A DNA stretch of 64,000 nt from Odontesthes bonariensis (taxonomy: Eukaryota; Chordata; Actinopteri; Atheriniformes; Atherinopsidae), in the NCBI RefSeq assembly GCF_027942865.1, contig NC_134509.1, positions 12,054,017 to 12,118,016 of the forward strand. Reading direction: 5' to 3'. Below the pieces are notes generated by a model. The model was not told where the DNA came from. It did not search any database and saw only the letters and a list, made by a program, of their open reading frames with translations. Shown here one piece after another: positions 1 through 14,433 of this stretch (position 1 is its first letter; every line of letters starts with the position of its first letter). The translations under genes and the position numbers were made by a program.

Positions 1-97
1 TCATTACCTCAACTGCGACTTCATCCAATAACACCGCGCATTTTCCGGTTTATAGGTTGTGTATCATCTCTTACGTGTTCATACTTTTGACTATCTA
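1..97. repeat. Right arm of inverted repeat, unit 1
   Basis: Matches the last 97 bp of the 177-bp right arm seen whole in units 4 and 5. Its partner arm, if present, lies upstream of the window. Confidence 0.8.
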
Positions 98-205
98 GGC
101 AAGGCAAGGCAAGGCAAGGCAAGGCAAGGCAAGGCAAGGCAAGGCAAGGCAAGGCAAGGCAAGGCAAGGCAAGGCAAGGCAAGGCAAGGCAAGGCAAGGC
201 AAGGC
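97..205 (+). repeat. (GGCAA)n tract, about 21 units
   Basis: Perfect pentanucleotide array directly abutting the 3' end of the antisense L2 LINE. On the LINE strand it reads as a (TTGCC)n tail, as expected for an L2-type 3' tail. Length varies strongly between units (21, 5, 5, 24 and 19 repeats in units 1-5). Confidence 0.95.
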
Positions 206-1869
206 ATCTTTATTTATATAGCTCATTTCATACCACAGGCAACTCAATATGCTTTACATAAAGACAAGGCATTTAATAGAATAGACATCAAAACACAGAG
301 TTAAAAGCAATCACAGAAGAGGGGAAAAAAGAAAAATATAAAACAATTAAGAGGATTTATAGCATTATGCTTTAAAATTATTTAAAGGAACTCAACCATA
401 AGCACACTGAAAGAGAAATGTTTTTAACCTGGATTTAAAAGTGCTTACAGTTGTGGCTGATTTCAGTTCTGCTGGTAGTTTGTTCCAGTTGTGTGCAGCA
501 TAACAGCTAAAAGCTGCTTCACCGTGTCCAGTTTGAACTCTGGCCTCCACTATCTGACCTGAGTCAGTAGATCTCAGAGCTCTACTGGGTTTATACTCAG
601 CTAGCATGTCATTCATGTATTCTGGACCTAAACCATTCCGTGATTTGTAGACGAGAAGCAGAACTTTAAAATCTATTCTGTATCTGACCGGGAGCCAATG
701 TAAAGACTTGAGAACTGGGGTGATGTGATCTGATCTCTTTGTTGTGTTTAAAACTCGGGCTGCAGCCTTCTGAATGAGCTGCAGCTGTTTGAGACTCTTT
801 TGGGGGAGTCCAGTCAGAAGACCGTGACATGAAACCCTTAACTCTGGATATGTTCTTAAGTTGATAAAAGGCTGTTTTGGTGACTGATTTGATATGATAG
901 TTGAAGGTCAGGTCTGAGTCTATCAGCACGCCAAGGTTCCGGACTTGGTCTTTAGTTTCTAGAGATAGTGACTCAAGGTGTTTACTGACAGCAAACCTCT
1001 TTTCTTTGTTGCCAAACACAATGACCTCAGTTTTTTCTTGATTTAACTGAAGGAAATTTTGCATCATCCACTTTTTGACTTGCTCTAAGCAGTCGCACAA
1101 TGACTCTATAGGACTGCAGTCATAGTTTTAAAGAAGTCAGATGGCATTGTGTCAAGACGGGATGTCGATGGTTTAAGATGCTGGACTGTTTCTTCTATGG
1201 TTTTTTTGTCAACTGTATTGAATTCTGACATCATAGTTGATTGATTCCTAGGTGGTTTTAAGGATTGCGTCATTTTATTATTTTGCTGATTTGTGTTGAT
1301 ATTTAGCCTTATAGATTTGATTGCTTTCATTTAAAAAGCAAGCAAATTCATTGCATTTTTCTGTGGAACAGAGTTCTGAAACTATCTGTTTTTGGGGGGT
1401 GTAAGTTTATCAACCATAGCAAACAGAGCACGAGTGTTGTTGATGTTCTTATTAATCATTTCAGATAAGTGTTGCTGTCTAGCCTTGAGTAACCCGTGGT
1501 TAAAATGACAAAGACTTTGTTTGTAGAGGTCATGGTGAATTTGAAGTTTAGTTTTTCTCCATTTACGCTCTGCTTTCCTGCATTCTGTTTTCAAGGCCTT
1601 TACCATCATAGTGTTCCTTCATGGTGTTCGCTTTCTGCACTCGCAGTTGATGACATAGCTATAACTTCCAGAAACTTAGCACTGGTATTCTCATTTATGT
1701 ACCTTTTTCTAACAGACACACGGGTTAACTGACTGTTTGGAGATAACTGTAAGGCAGAGAACATACAGAAATGATCAGAGAGCGCCAAGTCCTTGATATC
1801 AACAGAAGAAATGTCAACACACTTAGAGATAAACAGAGATAAAGAACTTTTTTGTGGCACTACTGCCAC
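206..1869 (-). mobile_element. L2-like LINE fragment, antisense to ccdc149
   Basis: On the minus strand the order is: endonuclease C-terminus (about 1869-1610), endonuclease-RT linker with KAERKWRKTKLQIHHDLY (1609-1382), RT piece with LNQEKTEVIVFG and NLGVLIDSDLTFNYHIKSV (1100-850), and C-terminus WNKLPAELKSATTVSTF (about 500-420). The core RT segment holding the catalytic FADD-type motif is missing, and frames are broken in several places. The element is 5'-truncated and internally deleted. It sits between ccdc149 exons B and C in every unit, so it inserted before amplification. Assignment to L2 rather than another jockey-group clade is from recognisable motifs, not a search. Confidence 0.75.
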
Positions 1870-2048
1870 TGCTTTATTAGTTCAGAAGGAAAATATTTGC
1901 ATTTGCACCATATATTCAACATTATATTTGAGTTGTCATGGATCACAGCACGAAGTTGTCCTTAGTGTTCAAATGTGTTTTTAGAAGTAATTTTAAGCTT
2001 AATGATTTCCTGATTGAGGCTTTTAGATAAACATAAAATATCTCACAG

Positions 2049-4996
<2,948 letters not shown>

Positions 4997-5006
4997 CTGT
5001 GTTTTC

Positions 5007-5938
5007 TATCACCCCTTAAGCAAGCATGGGAGAAAGATTTAAATTATACCTTCTCAGAGGCTGAATGGGAGGGGATACTTAGGAATGGGAAGAGGGTATC
5101 GAGAGAGTTGAGGACTCGACTAGTCCAATTTAAAATATTAGATAGAATATACTGGACTCCTGTTAGGCTACACAGGGTTAGCAAATAATGGTAAATGTTG
5201 GAGATGCCAGCAGGATAGCGGCACATTGTTACACATGCTGTGGGAGTCCCCAGATGTTCAGGTCTTCTGGGCAGCAGTTCATAGGACAGTGGGGGAGATC
5301 TTTGGCAAAGATATTCCTTTTTGTAATAGACTCTACACTCTTGGTGACCCTTCAGTTATGAGTGCTCTGCCTTCATTTCTTTCGCAGTGGGCCCAAACAG
5401 CGATTATGCTGGGTAGGAAATTATTAATATTGGAATGGAAATCTTCTTCAGCTCCATCGCTTAATCACTGGCATACTTCTCTCGGCCAACTAGCTTCTTT
5501 AGAAAGGTTATCATTTAAATTATTGAACAAACTAGATGATTATGATCGAAAATGGGGACCCTCTCCAACTCAAATACTTAGGCACCTGAATAGGCTTATA
5601 CAGCTGAACTCTTGAAACTTCATGTCCAGATTTCGTTAGGCATCACTTTTGTTTGTATTTATTTATTTTATTATTATTATTTGTTATTTATTTTTTATTT
5701 TTATACTAATATACTAATATATATATTTATATATATATATATATATTTTTTATTTGTTAATTTTTGTTTTGTATACATTCGTTCCTTTTACTATTTAATT
5801 TTGTGTGTAATGTTGTATAATTCACTTGAAGTCACTTGTCAAGGACTGAATTTATATTGTATAATAATATAATGTGGATTATTGTTTGTTCATTGTTAAT
5901 TTCTGAAAAATAAAAAAAGTTTAAATCACAAAAAAAAC
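5007..5938 (+). mobile_element. 5'-truncated L1-type LINE, unit 1
   Basis: Encodes the end of an L1-like ORF2. From about 5016 it reads QAWEKDLNYTFSEAEWEG and FKILDRIYWTPVRLHR. After one frame break near 5180 it continues with GKCWRCQQDSGTLLHMLWES (C-x2-C-type terminal motif, the last Cys replaced by Ser) to the stop at 5613-5615. An AT-rich 3' UTR with AATAAA and an A-rich tail follow. The 10-bp direct repeats CTGTGTTTTC at 4997-5006 and 5939-5948 are a clear target-site duplication. It is present in all units, so it predates amplification. Confidence 0.85.
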
Positions 5939-5948
5939 CTGTGTTTTC

Positions 5949-6312
5949 ATCTATGCTCTGTCTGAAATATATTGACGCCCTTCTTTAAAAGAAGTCAAAT
6001 TCACAAGAATTAAGCAGAAACAGATGATTGCCAAACGTGTACCAACAACACTGATGCCTTTATCCTGATTTGTGTTAAGAAGAAATGAACTCACTATATG
6101 GATTCTTTTTATTCAAAGGTGCTTGTGAAAACTGTCTTTTTTTTTTAACAATAGATAAGAAAATACTAAGCAAGCCCTCATGTCTTTACACTGTATATTG
6201 CCAGGGTAAAACAGGAAATCGTGCAGTCATTTATTGAAAGATGTGCAAACATAAATGGAAATGCAGTGGAAAAGGTAGAAAACAAGTTTCTAAAATTCTA
6301 ATGACTTGAAAG
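5949..6312. other. Non-coding spacer, L1 to Tc1 relic
   Basis: Contains the 3' untranslated part of the Tc1 relic on the minus strand and AT-rich sequence. No terminal inverted repeat could be paired by eye. Confidence 0.5.
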
Positions 6313-6700
6313 TCAACATTTAATATGAGAACCTTTATTGTTCGACACAGCCTGAACCCTCTCAGATGAGCTTTCTTGTAATTTCTTTAAGTAGTATTCA
6401 AGAATGATTCTCCAGGCTTCTTAAAAGGCATTTCAAAGCTCTTCTTTGGATGTTGGCTGCCCTTTGCTTCGTTCTCTTTCAAGATGATCCCACACCGCTT
6501 TAACAGCATTAAGTTCCGGGGCTCTGGGGAGGATTCATCCCTCCAGAAAGACCTGTTGCCTCTGATTTTCAGTTCGATTCTTGTGTCATTTTGGCATACC
6601 TCAGCCTTTTCTTATCGTTTCCCTTCCTTTAAAAATGGCTTCTTGTTGGTGCAAAAATACTACTTTATGTCTGTTAAACTGTTCTCTTTGGGTTTTTATG
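6313..6700 (-). mobile_element. Tc1/mariner transposase relic, unit 1
   Basis: The minus strand translates to AVWDHLERERSKGQPTSKEE and LKKLQESSSERVQAV before a stop at 6313-6315. This resembles the C-terminal end of fish Tc1-type transposases, where NxIEAVWDHLDRE carries the last acid of the DD34E triad. Here that residue is Lys (NAVKAVW). Further upstream, around 6700-6560, are HQQEAIFKGRE and a segment ending near WRDESSPEP. The stretch between the blocks is shortened, so the element is internally deleted and inactive. The same relic is in all units. Confidence 0.75.
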
Positions 6701-7440
6701 TTTGTACATGTAACTGATGAATAGGAACTAAATCTTTTTTTTGTGACAGCTGTAACTGTAAAATAATTTTTAAAAAGTTGCTTTTTCAAGTCTGTTATAT
6801 AAAGACACAACAATGGTTCATATCTTGAGCTTAGAGCTTTAATGACTCATTGCTCACATTTTAGTGGCTTAACACACCCAAAAAAAACACTGAATATTCT
6901 GAAAATGGTACATGGTCTGGACTGATATGGGGTGAAAAAGAAGCCAATGTTCATTTCTTTGAAAGGTTTTAAAAAAGACTGGAGACTAATTTAAAAGATT
7001 ACATGTAAGTCTGGCTCCTTGGATGCAAAATATAAAGAAACCAGGGTCGGTTCAAGCCTTTTTGCACCGTAATGTAGGTCAATTGATATTTTGTTGTATG
7101 CTGCCCTTGATGTAAAGCTTAACACTGTGTACTGCAGAATATATTTCAGGGTTTTATTCATAAACAAAGAAGAAAAACTTGTAGAGACTTGACTTTGCAA
7201 AGCTTGCACGAGGTTAGCCTGGTTGCGTGCAAACTTTTTCTGAGAGAGCGTACATGGCGATGGGAGTGGCATTTTAAGGCTTTTGATCAGAAAAGGAAAG
7301 TGGTCGGTTAGAAGGAAAGTAATTACATTCATCCAGGTGATAATGAGATGCCATACACAGTTGTCAGGAAATCTATAACAAGTGTTCACCTCTTTGTGAT
7401 TCAGGAGTAGAAAACAAACGATCAAGATCACCAGGGTGAT
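6701..7440. other. Spacer downstream of sod3, unit 1
   Basis: No gene recognised. A 146-codon minus-strand open frame (7431-6991) resembles no family I know and has a stop in unit 3, so it is treated as chance. Confidence 0.5.
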
Positions 7441-7452
7441 TCAGATTCATCC

Positions 7453-7458
7453 TTTATT
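7453..7458 (-). terminator. Poly(A) signal for sod3 copy 1
   Basis: AATAAA on the minus strand about 215 bp past the stop, kept in every unit. A second AATAAA at 7579-7584 is closer to the stop but is mutated in unit 2. Confidence 0.5.
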
Positions 7459-7671
7459 CATCAACATCCACAACCAACCATAAACAATTCTTTTAGGATT
7501 TCAGTTGCATTGGCTGACAAACAATCATATATTGAATATTACTTCAAGTACATTGCTAATCAACTGTGACTTGGTTGATTTATTTTCTTTTTTGGTTTTA
7601 TATAAGAATCCAGTGGATAAAATAATGAATAAAAACAAAGGCAAAATCTGTGTGCTAAACAAAGGAACGTC

Positions 7672-8840
7672 TCACTTGTACAACTTATACTGCATGTTCC
7701 AGAGTTTGGAGGAGGCAACCCCAATAACGCAGCAGGCGAGCCTTCGGCCTGCATTCCCATCTAACAAGCTCCCTGGGTTTCCACCAAGCCCTAAGTCATC
7801 TTCGCGTTCATGAATCACCACTGATCTTCCAAACACAGACGTGACTCCAAACAGTGTCGCATCAGATTCTATCAGCGCACTGATTTTTCCTTGCTGAGGC
7901 AAAAAGTTACCAAAGTCTCCTGGGTGGTTAGGGTGATCCACACCGTATGGATTGTAGTGGCCGCCAGTTGAGTCACATCCGCGGCTCAGGTCTCCATACT
8001 GATAGATGTGCACAGCTCTGTATTCTGGAGAGCCCTCTGTGGGGAAGCCACTGAAACTGAGAAGGACTTGCAGTTTTCCCTGAGAGGGATGCTGCTTAAA
8101 AAGCACCCGACCATAGATTTTGGGCAGGCCATCAGGGAGTGTAGAGCTCGGTTTCACTTTGCAGACTCCATACAGAGCGCCATTGGGCTGCGAGACCTCT
8201 GGTGGAAGCAGAGTATCAGTGTGCGCCGAGACACATTGTTGAAAGCCTGCCAGCAAGACCAACAGAGCGGTTTCCAGTACACTCACTGACCTGAAACATA
8301 TTGGAATAACAGGACAATGCATATCAAATGTGTTGCATGGGCTTTAGATTAAATCAACATATATTTTTGGCAGAATTTAGACTATTTAAATAAGTAAAAG
8401 AAGCTGTTTGTTTACAGGCAGGAGTCCTACAGTAAGAGGGTTATGTCACTGATGGGGTTGGAGCTGATTTAAGAAAGCCCATCAGGTAATTAGATGGTAT
8501 TTTCTATGTTAATTATAAGTTTGGTATAAAAGCCTAAAATGCAATCAACTACTACTTTTGTGCATTTTAGTAAAACAAAGAAAAAAAAAGGTAACATTTT
8601 TTTAACATGACAGTTTACAGTAGCACAGTGACTACCTCCATCATTTTAGTGGCTGGGATCTGTTACTTTTTACAAACTTCTACAGATTACACACTCAGGG
8701 ATGAGACTTCAAAACTACTAGCAGGTTTTTATCTTACCATAAAGGTAAACGGTATAACGCAGTGTGTAAAGTTAATGGCGTGCCCCTGCAAAACCATGAA
8801 GACTTTAGTATACTTACCCGTGTGGTCGCATGATCGCCAT
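7672..8840 (-). CDS. sod3: Extracellular Cu/Zn superoxide dismutase-like, copy 1 (copper ligand His to Tyr)
   Basis: Secreted Cu/Zn superoxide dismutase family (superoxide to hydrogen peroxide and oxygen, outside the cell). I place the start in a short first exon, 8840-8818 (MAIMRPHG). It ends in donor GGTAAGTA and joins in frame across a 527-bp intron to acceptor TTTCAG at 8291 and exon 2, 8290-7672. An in-frame TGA precedes the start, and a TATA box lies about 95 bp upstream. The 213-residue product has a signal peptide (residues 1-30, VSA then HTDT) and the SOD fold. Metal and active-site residues seen are His102, His119, His127, His130, Asp133 and His168, the loop Arg191, and the Cys113-Cys194 pair. 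Residue 104 (codon 8002-8004) is Tyr where SOD1 His48 and SOD3 carry a copper ligand. The C-terminus KLWNMQYKLYK lacks the basic heparin-binding tail of mammalian SOD3. The gene is likely expressed and folded but copper-defective; that is inference. Confidence 0.9.
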
Positions 8841-8935
8841 CAAAACAACAAGAATTCAAACTCAAGTCTTCAGTCTTGACAACCTGCTCAGCACAGATCC
8901 TCTGAAGAGTCACGGTAAGAGTGTTTGATAACAGC

Positions 8936-8941
8936 TTTATA
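8936..8941 (-). promoter_or_regulatory. sod3: TATA box of sod3 copy 1
   Basis: Minus strand CCTATAAAGC, about 95 bp upstream of the proposed ATG at 8840. It predicts initiation near 8905-8910 and supports exon 1. It is identical in all five units. Confidence 0.6.
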
Positions 8942-8944
8942 GGA

Positions 8945-9620
8945 TTTTTTGGAAGGCGTTACCTCAGCTGAGGGTGGAGCAGGGTTTTTGTCTATCACCC
9001 ATGAAAATTGATAACATGGCAGAGGGAATGGTTTTACGAATGCGACTGACGGAATATTAGTGTGTCACTGACAAAGGCGGAGATATCAGATGCAAGCGCA
9101 TCTAGGCAGACGAATTGTTTTCATTCATTCACCTCTAACCTTGCTGATGTTTTAGGTTACAAATTGTTTATCAGCTGATGACTGTTTTGAGGGAGATTGG
9201 GAAAAGAAATCATGAACACATGCCACACTGATGTTGTATAATGAAAAATCAAATGCACGCACGTTTATCTTGATTTATCTGTTTTATCTCTCATCATGGG
9301 TACTCGGAATCAAACTGTGATTAAAAATACAACATGATGTTCTGGTAAAGACTGACATTTTTTTACTTTTAGTTTTTAGGGCATTCACTTTATGAGCCTT
9401 GTACTTTTATCAAATGGCTGTTTGTGCAGTGTGCTGGAACCGCTTCAGATAATAACAATAAAGACTCATATATACTCATGCATCCTCTGAGTTGAGTGGC
9501 GAGAAGGAAACACCTGCTTGTAGCATGGGTAAATAACACATCTGCAAAGGTGCCATCATTGATGATTTCTGTTGTGTTGTGTTAGATAGTTATTTCTTTC
9601 TGGCCATAACGAACATCGAC
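8945..9620. other. sod3 upstream flank, unit 1
   Basis: Non-coding. In unit 5 the same flank (58112-58823) leads on to dhx15; here it is cut at 9620 by the tandem junction. Confidence 0.7.
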
Positions 9621-9630
9621 TAAGCCCTTT
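9614..9630. other. Tandem junction unit 1/2
   Basis: The sequence CATCGAC of the sod3-dhx15 spacer runs straight into TAAGCCCTTTG of the ccdc149 intron. Unit 5 shows the unrearranged right side as CATCGACTTAATTTCC (58817-58832). Equivalent junctions are at 21219/21220, 32808/32809 and 44614/44615. Confidence 0.9.
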
Positions 9631-10090
9631 GATGCGCAACATGGGTCAAAAGTGACCTGGCTGAGTTTTCATTTTCCATATCTTTGCAATAAAGTAACTT
9701 AATCATTCAACATACAAGATATTCCTCAATTAACTTATTTTTTATCATCATGCGTCCTTATTTTATTTTTTCCTTTCTTACTTTTTGAATAAAAACCCTT
9801 TTTGTATCACTACCCCTATAATGCACAACATGGGTCAAAAATGAACCGCATTCATTTTCTATGTTACTCCATGTATAGCTGAGGGTTTCTATGATATATC
9901 TCTGAAATAAATTAATCATTAATCATTTTCTATTCCAAGTATGCAGTAAATATCTTGTTTTTGCTCAGCACAAATCTTTATTTTTATTTTCCTCTCTTAC
10001 TTTATGAAAAAGCACAGCTTTTGTAATTCTACATCAAGTTTACACACATGGGTCAGACAGGACCCACATGCATTTACCATTTCACAGCTC
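9621..10090. repeat. Decayed tandem repeat, period about 200 bp
   Basis: Three diverged copies start near 9630, 9820 and 10040. Each carries an ACATGGGTC-type core, a run like AATAAA..TTAATCATT, and a T-rich TCTTACTTT segment. It opens every complete unit (also 21220-21690, 32809-33270, 44615-45080) and lies in former ccdc149 intron. The family is not recognised with confidence. Confidence 0.6.
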
Positions 10091-10631
10091 AGCACAGCTC
10101 CCATCACACATCTAAGTACAGTAAGTATTGTTTTTCAATTGTTCTAATATTACTTTAGAGATTATTTGATGACAGTAGTAAAAGATAACATTACATTACA
10201 TAATATGATGATTAGGTTTAGGTTACCTTGAGAGTGAGTACATTACTTGTCAGAAAGTTACAAGTAATTATTATTAGCTAGTTGTTGATATATTCTATTT
10301 TAGTCAGCTGGTGTTCCCAGTGCACCAGGCCTGTGTGCCAGGAGCACAAACATTTAGTGGTCATCTGCGAGAGATGTAAATATTGAGATGCAATTTGTGC
10401 TCTAGTTATGTGTTAAGTGGTATTTTATTTTGTTTTCCAGTTTCCAGTTCTGTTCAATAGCTGTGTTATCTGTTATCATGGTTCTGTTATTTAGTTCCTG
10501 TTTTAGTTTTGTAGTTGTTGTCCTCTTGTGTTCTGTTCTATATTTACTTTCTCTCTTTGTCTTTTTCCTGCTCATTTTTGATTGCTCACACCTCTGTCTT
10601 GTTGTATTGTTTGTTCATCCCTGCCTCCTAG

Positions 10632-10886
<255 letters not shown>

Positions 10887-11439
10887 TAAATCACATTTTG
10901 CAAAGTTGGACTAACAGGCAGACCCAAATAATGCAGATGGTAGTTATAAAGTTATCAGGTTACTCTTGCATGCATACGTTCAGTTGGACCCAATCAGGCC
11001 CAGGTGCTATGTGCATACTCCACACTTCCTTTCTTAAACTTGGAGTTAACAGAAGAGACTGATAGACGTAGAAGAAAAAGAAGCTGGTAATAAGAGAATA
11101 ACAACAAGGGATAGCATGTACTGTATCGATAATACAATATTATCGTGCTAAAAGGGGCTTACCCCTCCCTATTGGAGTGGAGTCAGACATACTTCATCCA
11201 ATAAATTGATTCAGTACATACTGGGACAAGTACAATCGTCCAGTTAAATGTTCTAGTTGAGCCATAACTGGCAGTCTGCCTTAACTGTGCATGGAAACAT
11301 ACGGACTAATTCTCTTAAGGATGTGATACAGCTGGAGGAGGTTCTCTATAAGGTGGAACTTTCACATTTATCACAAACAATTTGCTCTGACTACATGAGA
11401 ATGAAGCGAGACTGTAAGGGTCACTTTAAAAGGTGCCTT

Positions 11440-11714
11440 TAGATAGTCAAAAGTATGAACACGTAGTAGAGCGGGACGTGTTTCAGCAGAAGGCTCATCG
11501 GCTCAACGTGGAAATGAACCACATCGTGGTTCTCTCAGACGTCCTGAAGCTCGTCTGAGAGGGACTTCACGCTGTGCTCCAGCACCTCATTCTGTGGCAA
11601 AAACAACCCACGCCAAATCATTACCTCAACTGCGACTTCATCCAATAACACCGCGCATTTTCCGGTTTATAGGTTGTGTATCATCTCTTACGTGTTCATA
11701 CTTTTGACTATCTA
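11440..11714. repeat. Partly deleted inverted repeat, unit 2
   Basis: The right arm (11538-11714, 177 bp) is whole. Only the outer 27 bp of the left arm (11440-11466) survive, joined to exon B sequence. The intact form is seen in units 4 and 5. Confidence 0.85.
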
Positions 11715-11742
11715 GGCAAGGCAAGGCAAGGCAAGGCAAGGC
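11714..11742 (+). repeat. (GGCAA)n tract, 5 units
   Basis: Short version of the L2 tail microsatellite. Confidence 0.95.
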
Positions 11743-13453
11743 ATCTTTATTTATATAGCTCATTTCATACCACAGGCAACTCAATATGCTTTACATAAAG
11801 ACAAGGCATTTAAAAGAACAGCATAAAGCAGCATAAAAACAAGCAATTTAAAGAGAAAAAATTAGAATAGACATCAAAACACAGAGTTAAAAGCAATCAC
11901 AGAAGAGGGAAAAAAGAAAAATATAAAACAATTAAGAGGATTTATAGCATTATGCTTTAAAATTATTTAAAGGAACTCAACCATAAGCACACCGAAAGAG
12001 AAATGTTTGTAACCTGGATTTAAAAGTGCTTACAGTTGTGGCTGATTTCAGTTCTGCTGGTAGTTTGTTCCAGTTGTGTGCAGCATAACAGCTAAAAGCT
12101 GCTTCACCGTGTCCAGTTTGAACTCTGGCCTCCACTATCTGACCTGAGTCAGTAGATCTCAGAGCTCTACTGGGTTTATACTCTACTAGCATGTCATTCA
12201 TGTATTCTGGACCTAAACCATTCCGTGATTTGTAGAGGAGAAGCAGAACTTTAAAATCTATTCTGTATCTGACCGGGAGCCAATGTAAAGACTTGAGAAC
12301 TGGGGTGATGTTATCTGATCTCTTTGTTCTGGTTAAAACTCGGGCTGCAGCCTTCTGAATGAGCTGCAGCTGTTTGAGACTCTTTTGGGGGAGTCCAGTC
12401 AGAAGACCGTGACATGAAACCCTTAACTCTGGATATGTTCTTAAGTTGATAAAAGGCTGTTTTGGTGACTGATTTGATATGATAGTTGAAGGTCAGGTCT
12501 GAGTCTATCAGCACGCCAAGGTTCCGGACTTGGTCTTTAGTTTCTAGAGATAGTGACTCAAGGTGTTTACTGACAGCAAACCTCTTCTCTTTGTTGCCAA
12601 ACACAATGACCTCAAATTTTTCTTGATTTAACTGAAGGAAATTTTGGTTCATCCACTTTTTGACTTGCTCTAAGCAGTCGCACAATGACTCTGTAGGACT
12701 GCAGTCATAGTTTTAAAGAAGTCAGATGGCATTGTGTCAAGACGGGATGTCGATGGTTTAAGATGCTGGACTGTTTCTTCTATGGTTTTTGGTCAACTGT
12801 ATTGAATTCTGACATCATAGTTGATTGATTCCTAGGTGGTTTTAAGGATTGCGTCATTTTATTATTTTTCTGATTTGTGTTGATATTTAGCCTTATAGAT
12901 TTGATTGCTTTCATTTAAAAAGCAAGCGAATTCATTGCATTTTTCTGTGGAACAGAGTTCTGAAACTATCTGTTTTTGGGGGGTGTCAGCTTATCAACCA
13001 TAGCAAACAGAGCACGAGTGTTGTTGATGTTCTTATTAATCATTTCAGATAAGTGTTGCTGTCTAGCCTTGAGTAACCCGTGGTTAAAATGACAAAGACT
13101 TTGTTTGTAGAGGTCATGGTGAATTTGAAGTTTAGTTTTTCTCCATTTACGCTCTGCTTTCCTGCATTCTGTTTTCAAGGCCTTTACCATCATAGTGTTC
13201 CTTCATGGTGTTCGCTTTCTGCACTCGCAGTTGATGACATAGCTATAACTTCCAGAAACTTAGCACTGGTATTCTCATTTATGTACCTTTTTCTAACAGA
13301 CACACGGGTTAACTGACTGTTTGGAGATAACTGTAAGGCAGAGAACACACAGAAATGATCAGAGAGCGCCAAGTCCTTGATATCAACAGAAGAAATGTCA
13401 ACACACTTAGAGATAAACAGAGATAAAGAACTTTTTTGTTGCACTACTGCCAC
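11743..13453 (-). mobile_element. L2-like LINE fragment, unit 2
   Basis: Same element and same internal deletions as in unit 1. It keeps the 45-bp segment near 11815-11860 that unit 1 lacks. Confidence 0.75.
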
Positions 13454-14012
13454 TGCTTTATTAGTTCAGAAGGAAAATATTTGCATTTGCACCATATATT
13501 CAACATTATATTTGAGTTTTCATGGATCACAACACGAAGTTGTCCTTAATGTTCAAATGTGTTTTTAGAAGTAATTTTAAGCTTAATGATTTCCTGATTG
13601 AGGCTTTTAGATAAACATAAAATATCTCACAGGTATTTACACGAGCGACTTGGTCAACTTCAAAAAGAGGTCAACCTGCTCAGAACAAATCTGGTGAAGT
13701 ACAATGTAGCTACATTTTATTTTTTTATATATTGTTTTTTTTCCATAGGCATTGATGTTTTAAAACGGTCATTGACCTCTGAATTACATAAAATATCAAA
13801 CGTGTTTTAAAAGTAAAAAGACTTATCCGACTACATTGATTTCAGAGTGCTCTGGAGAGTAGGAAGAACTCTAAAATCAGCGGCAAACCCAGCAGCAGTG
13901 CTCTAACTCGGGTGCTTTCTGCTAAACAAGGTCAGACTTTATCCACAAACTTTTTTTTTTTAAAGATTCAAAATGATCTACAGCAAATTTCTGAAAAAAA
14001 AACTTGAGATAG

Positions 14013-14433
<421 letters not shown>

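Noticed and set aside
97-205. GGCAA array as a CRISPR or centromeric satellite
   Set aside because: There are no spacers, it is too short, and it adjoins a LINE 3' end in every unit; it is the LINE tail.
6991-7431. 146-codon minus-strand frame downstream of sod3
   Set aside because: No family resemblance or splice context, and unit 3 has a stop early in it; treated as chance.
8008-8289. 93-codon + strand frame opposite sod3 exon 2
   Set aside because: Shadow of the sod3 coding strand.
8607-8879. 90-codon + strand frame starting MTVYSSTVTTS, open in all units
   Set aside because: It overlaps sod3 exon 1 on the other strand, has no recognisable domain, and is conserved only because the units are nearly identical.
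11257-11442. 61-codon frame MSHNWQSALTV between ccdc149 exons A and B
   Set aside because: Lies in intron, matches nothing in CCDC149, and has no splice signals.
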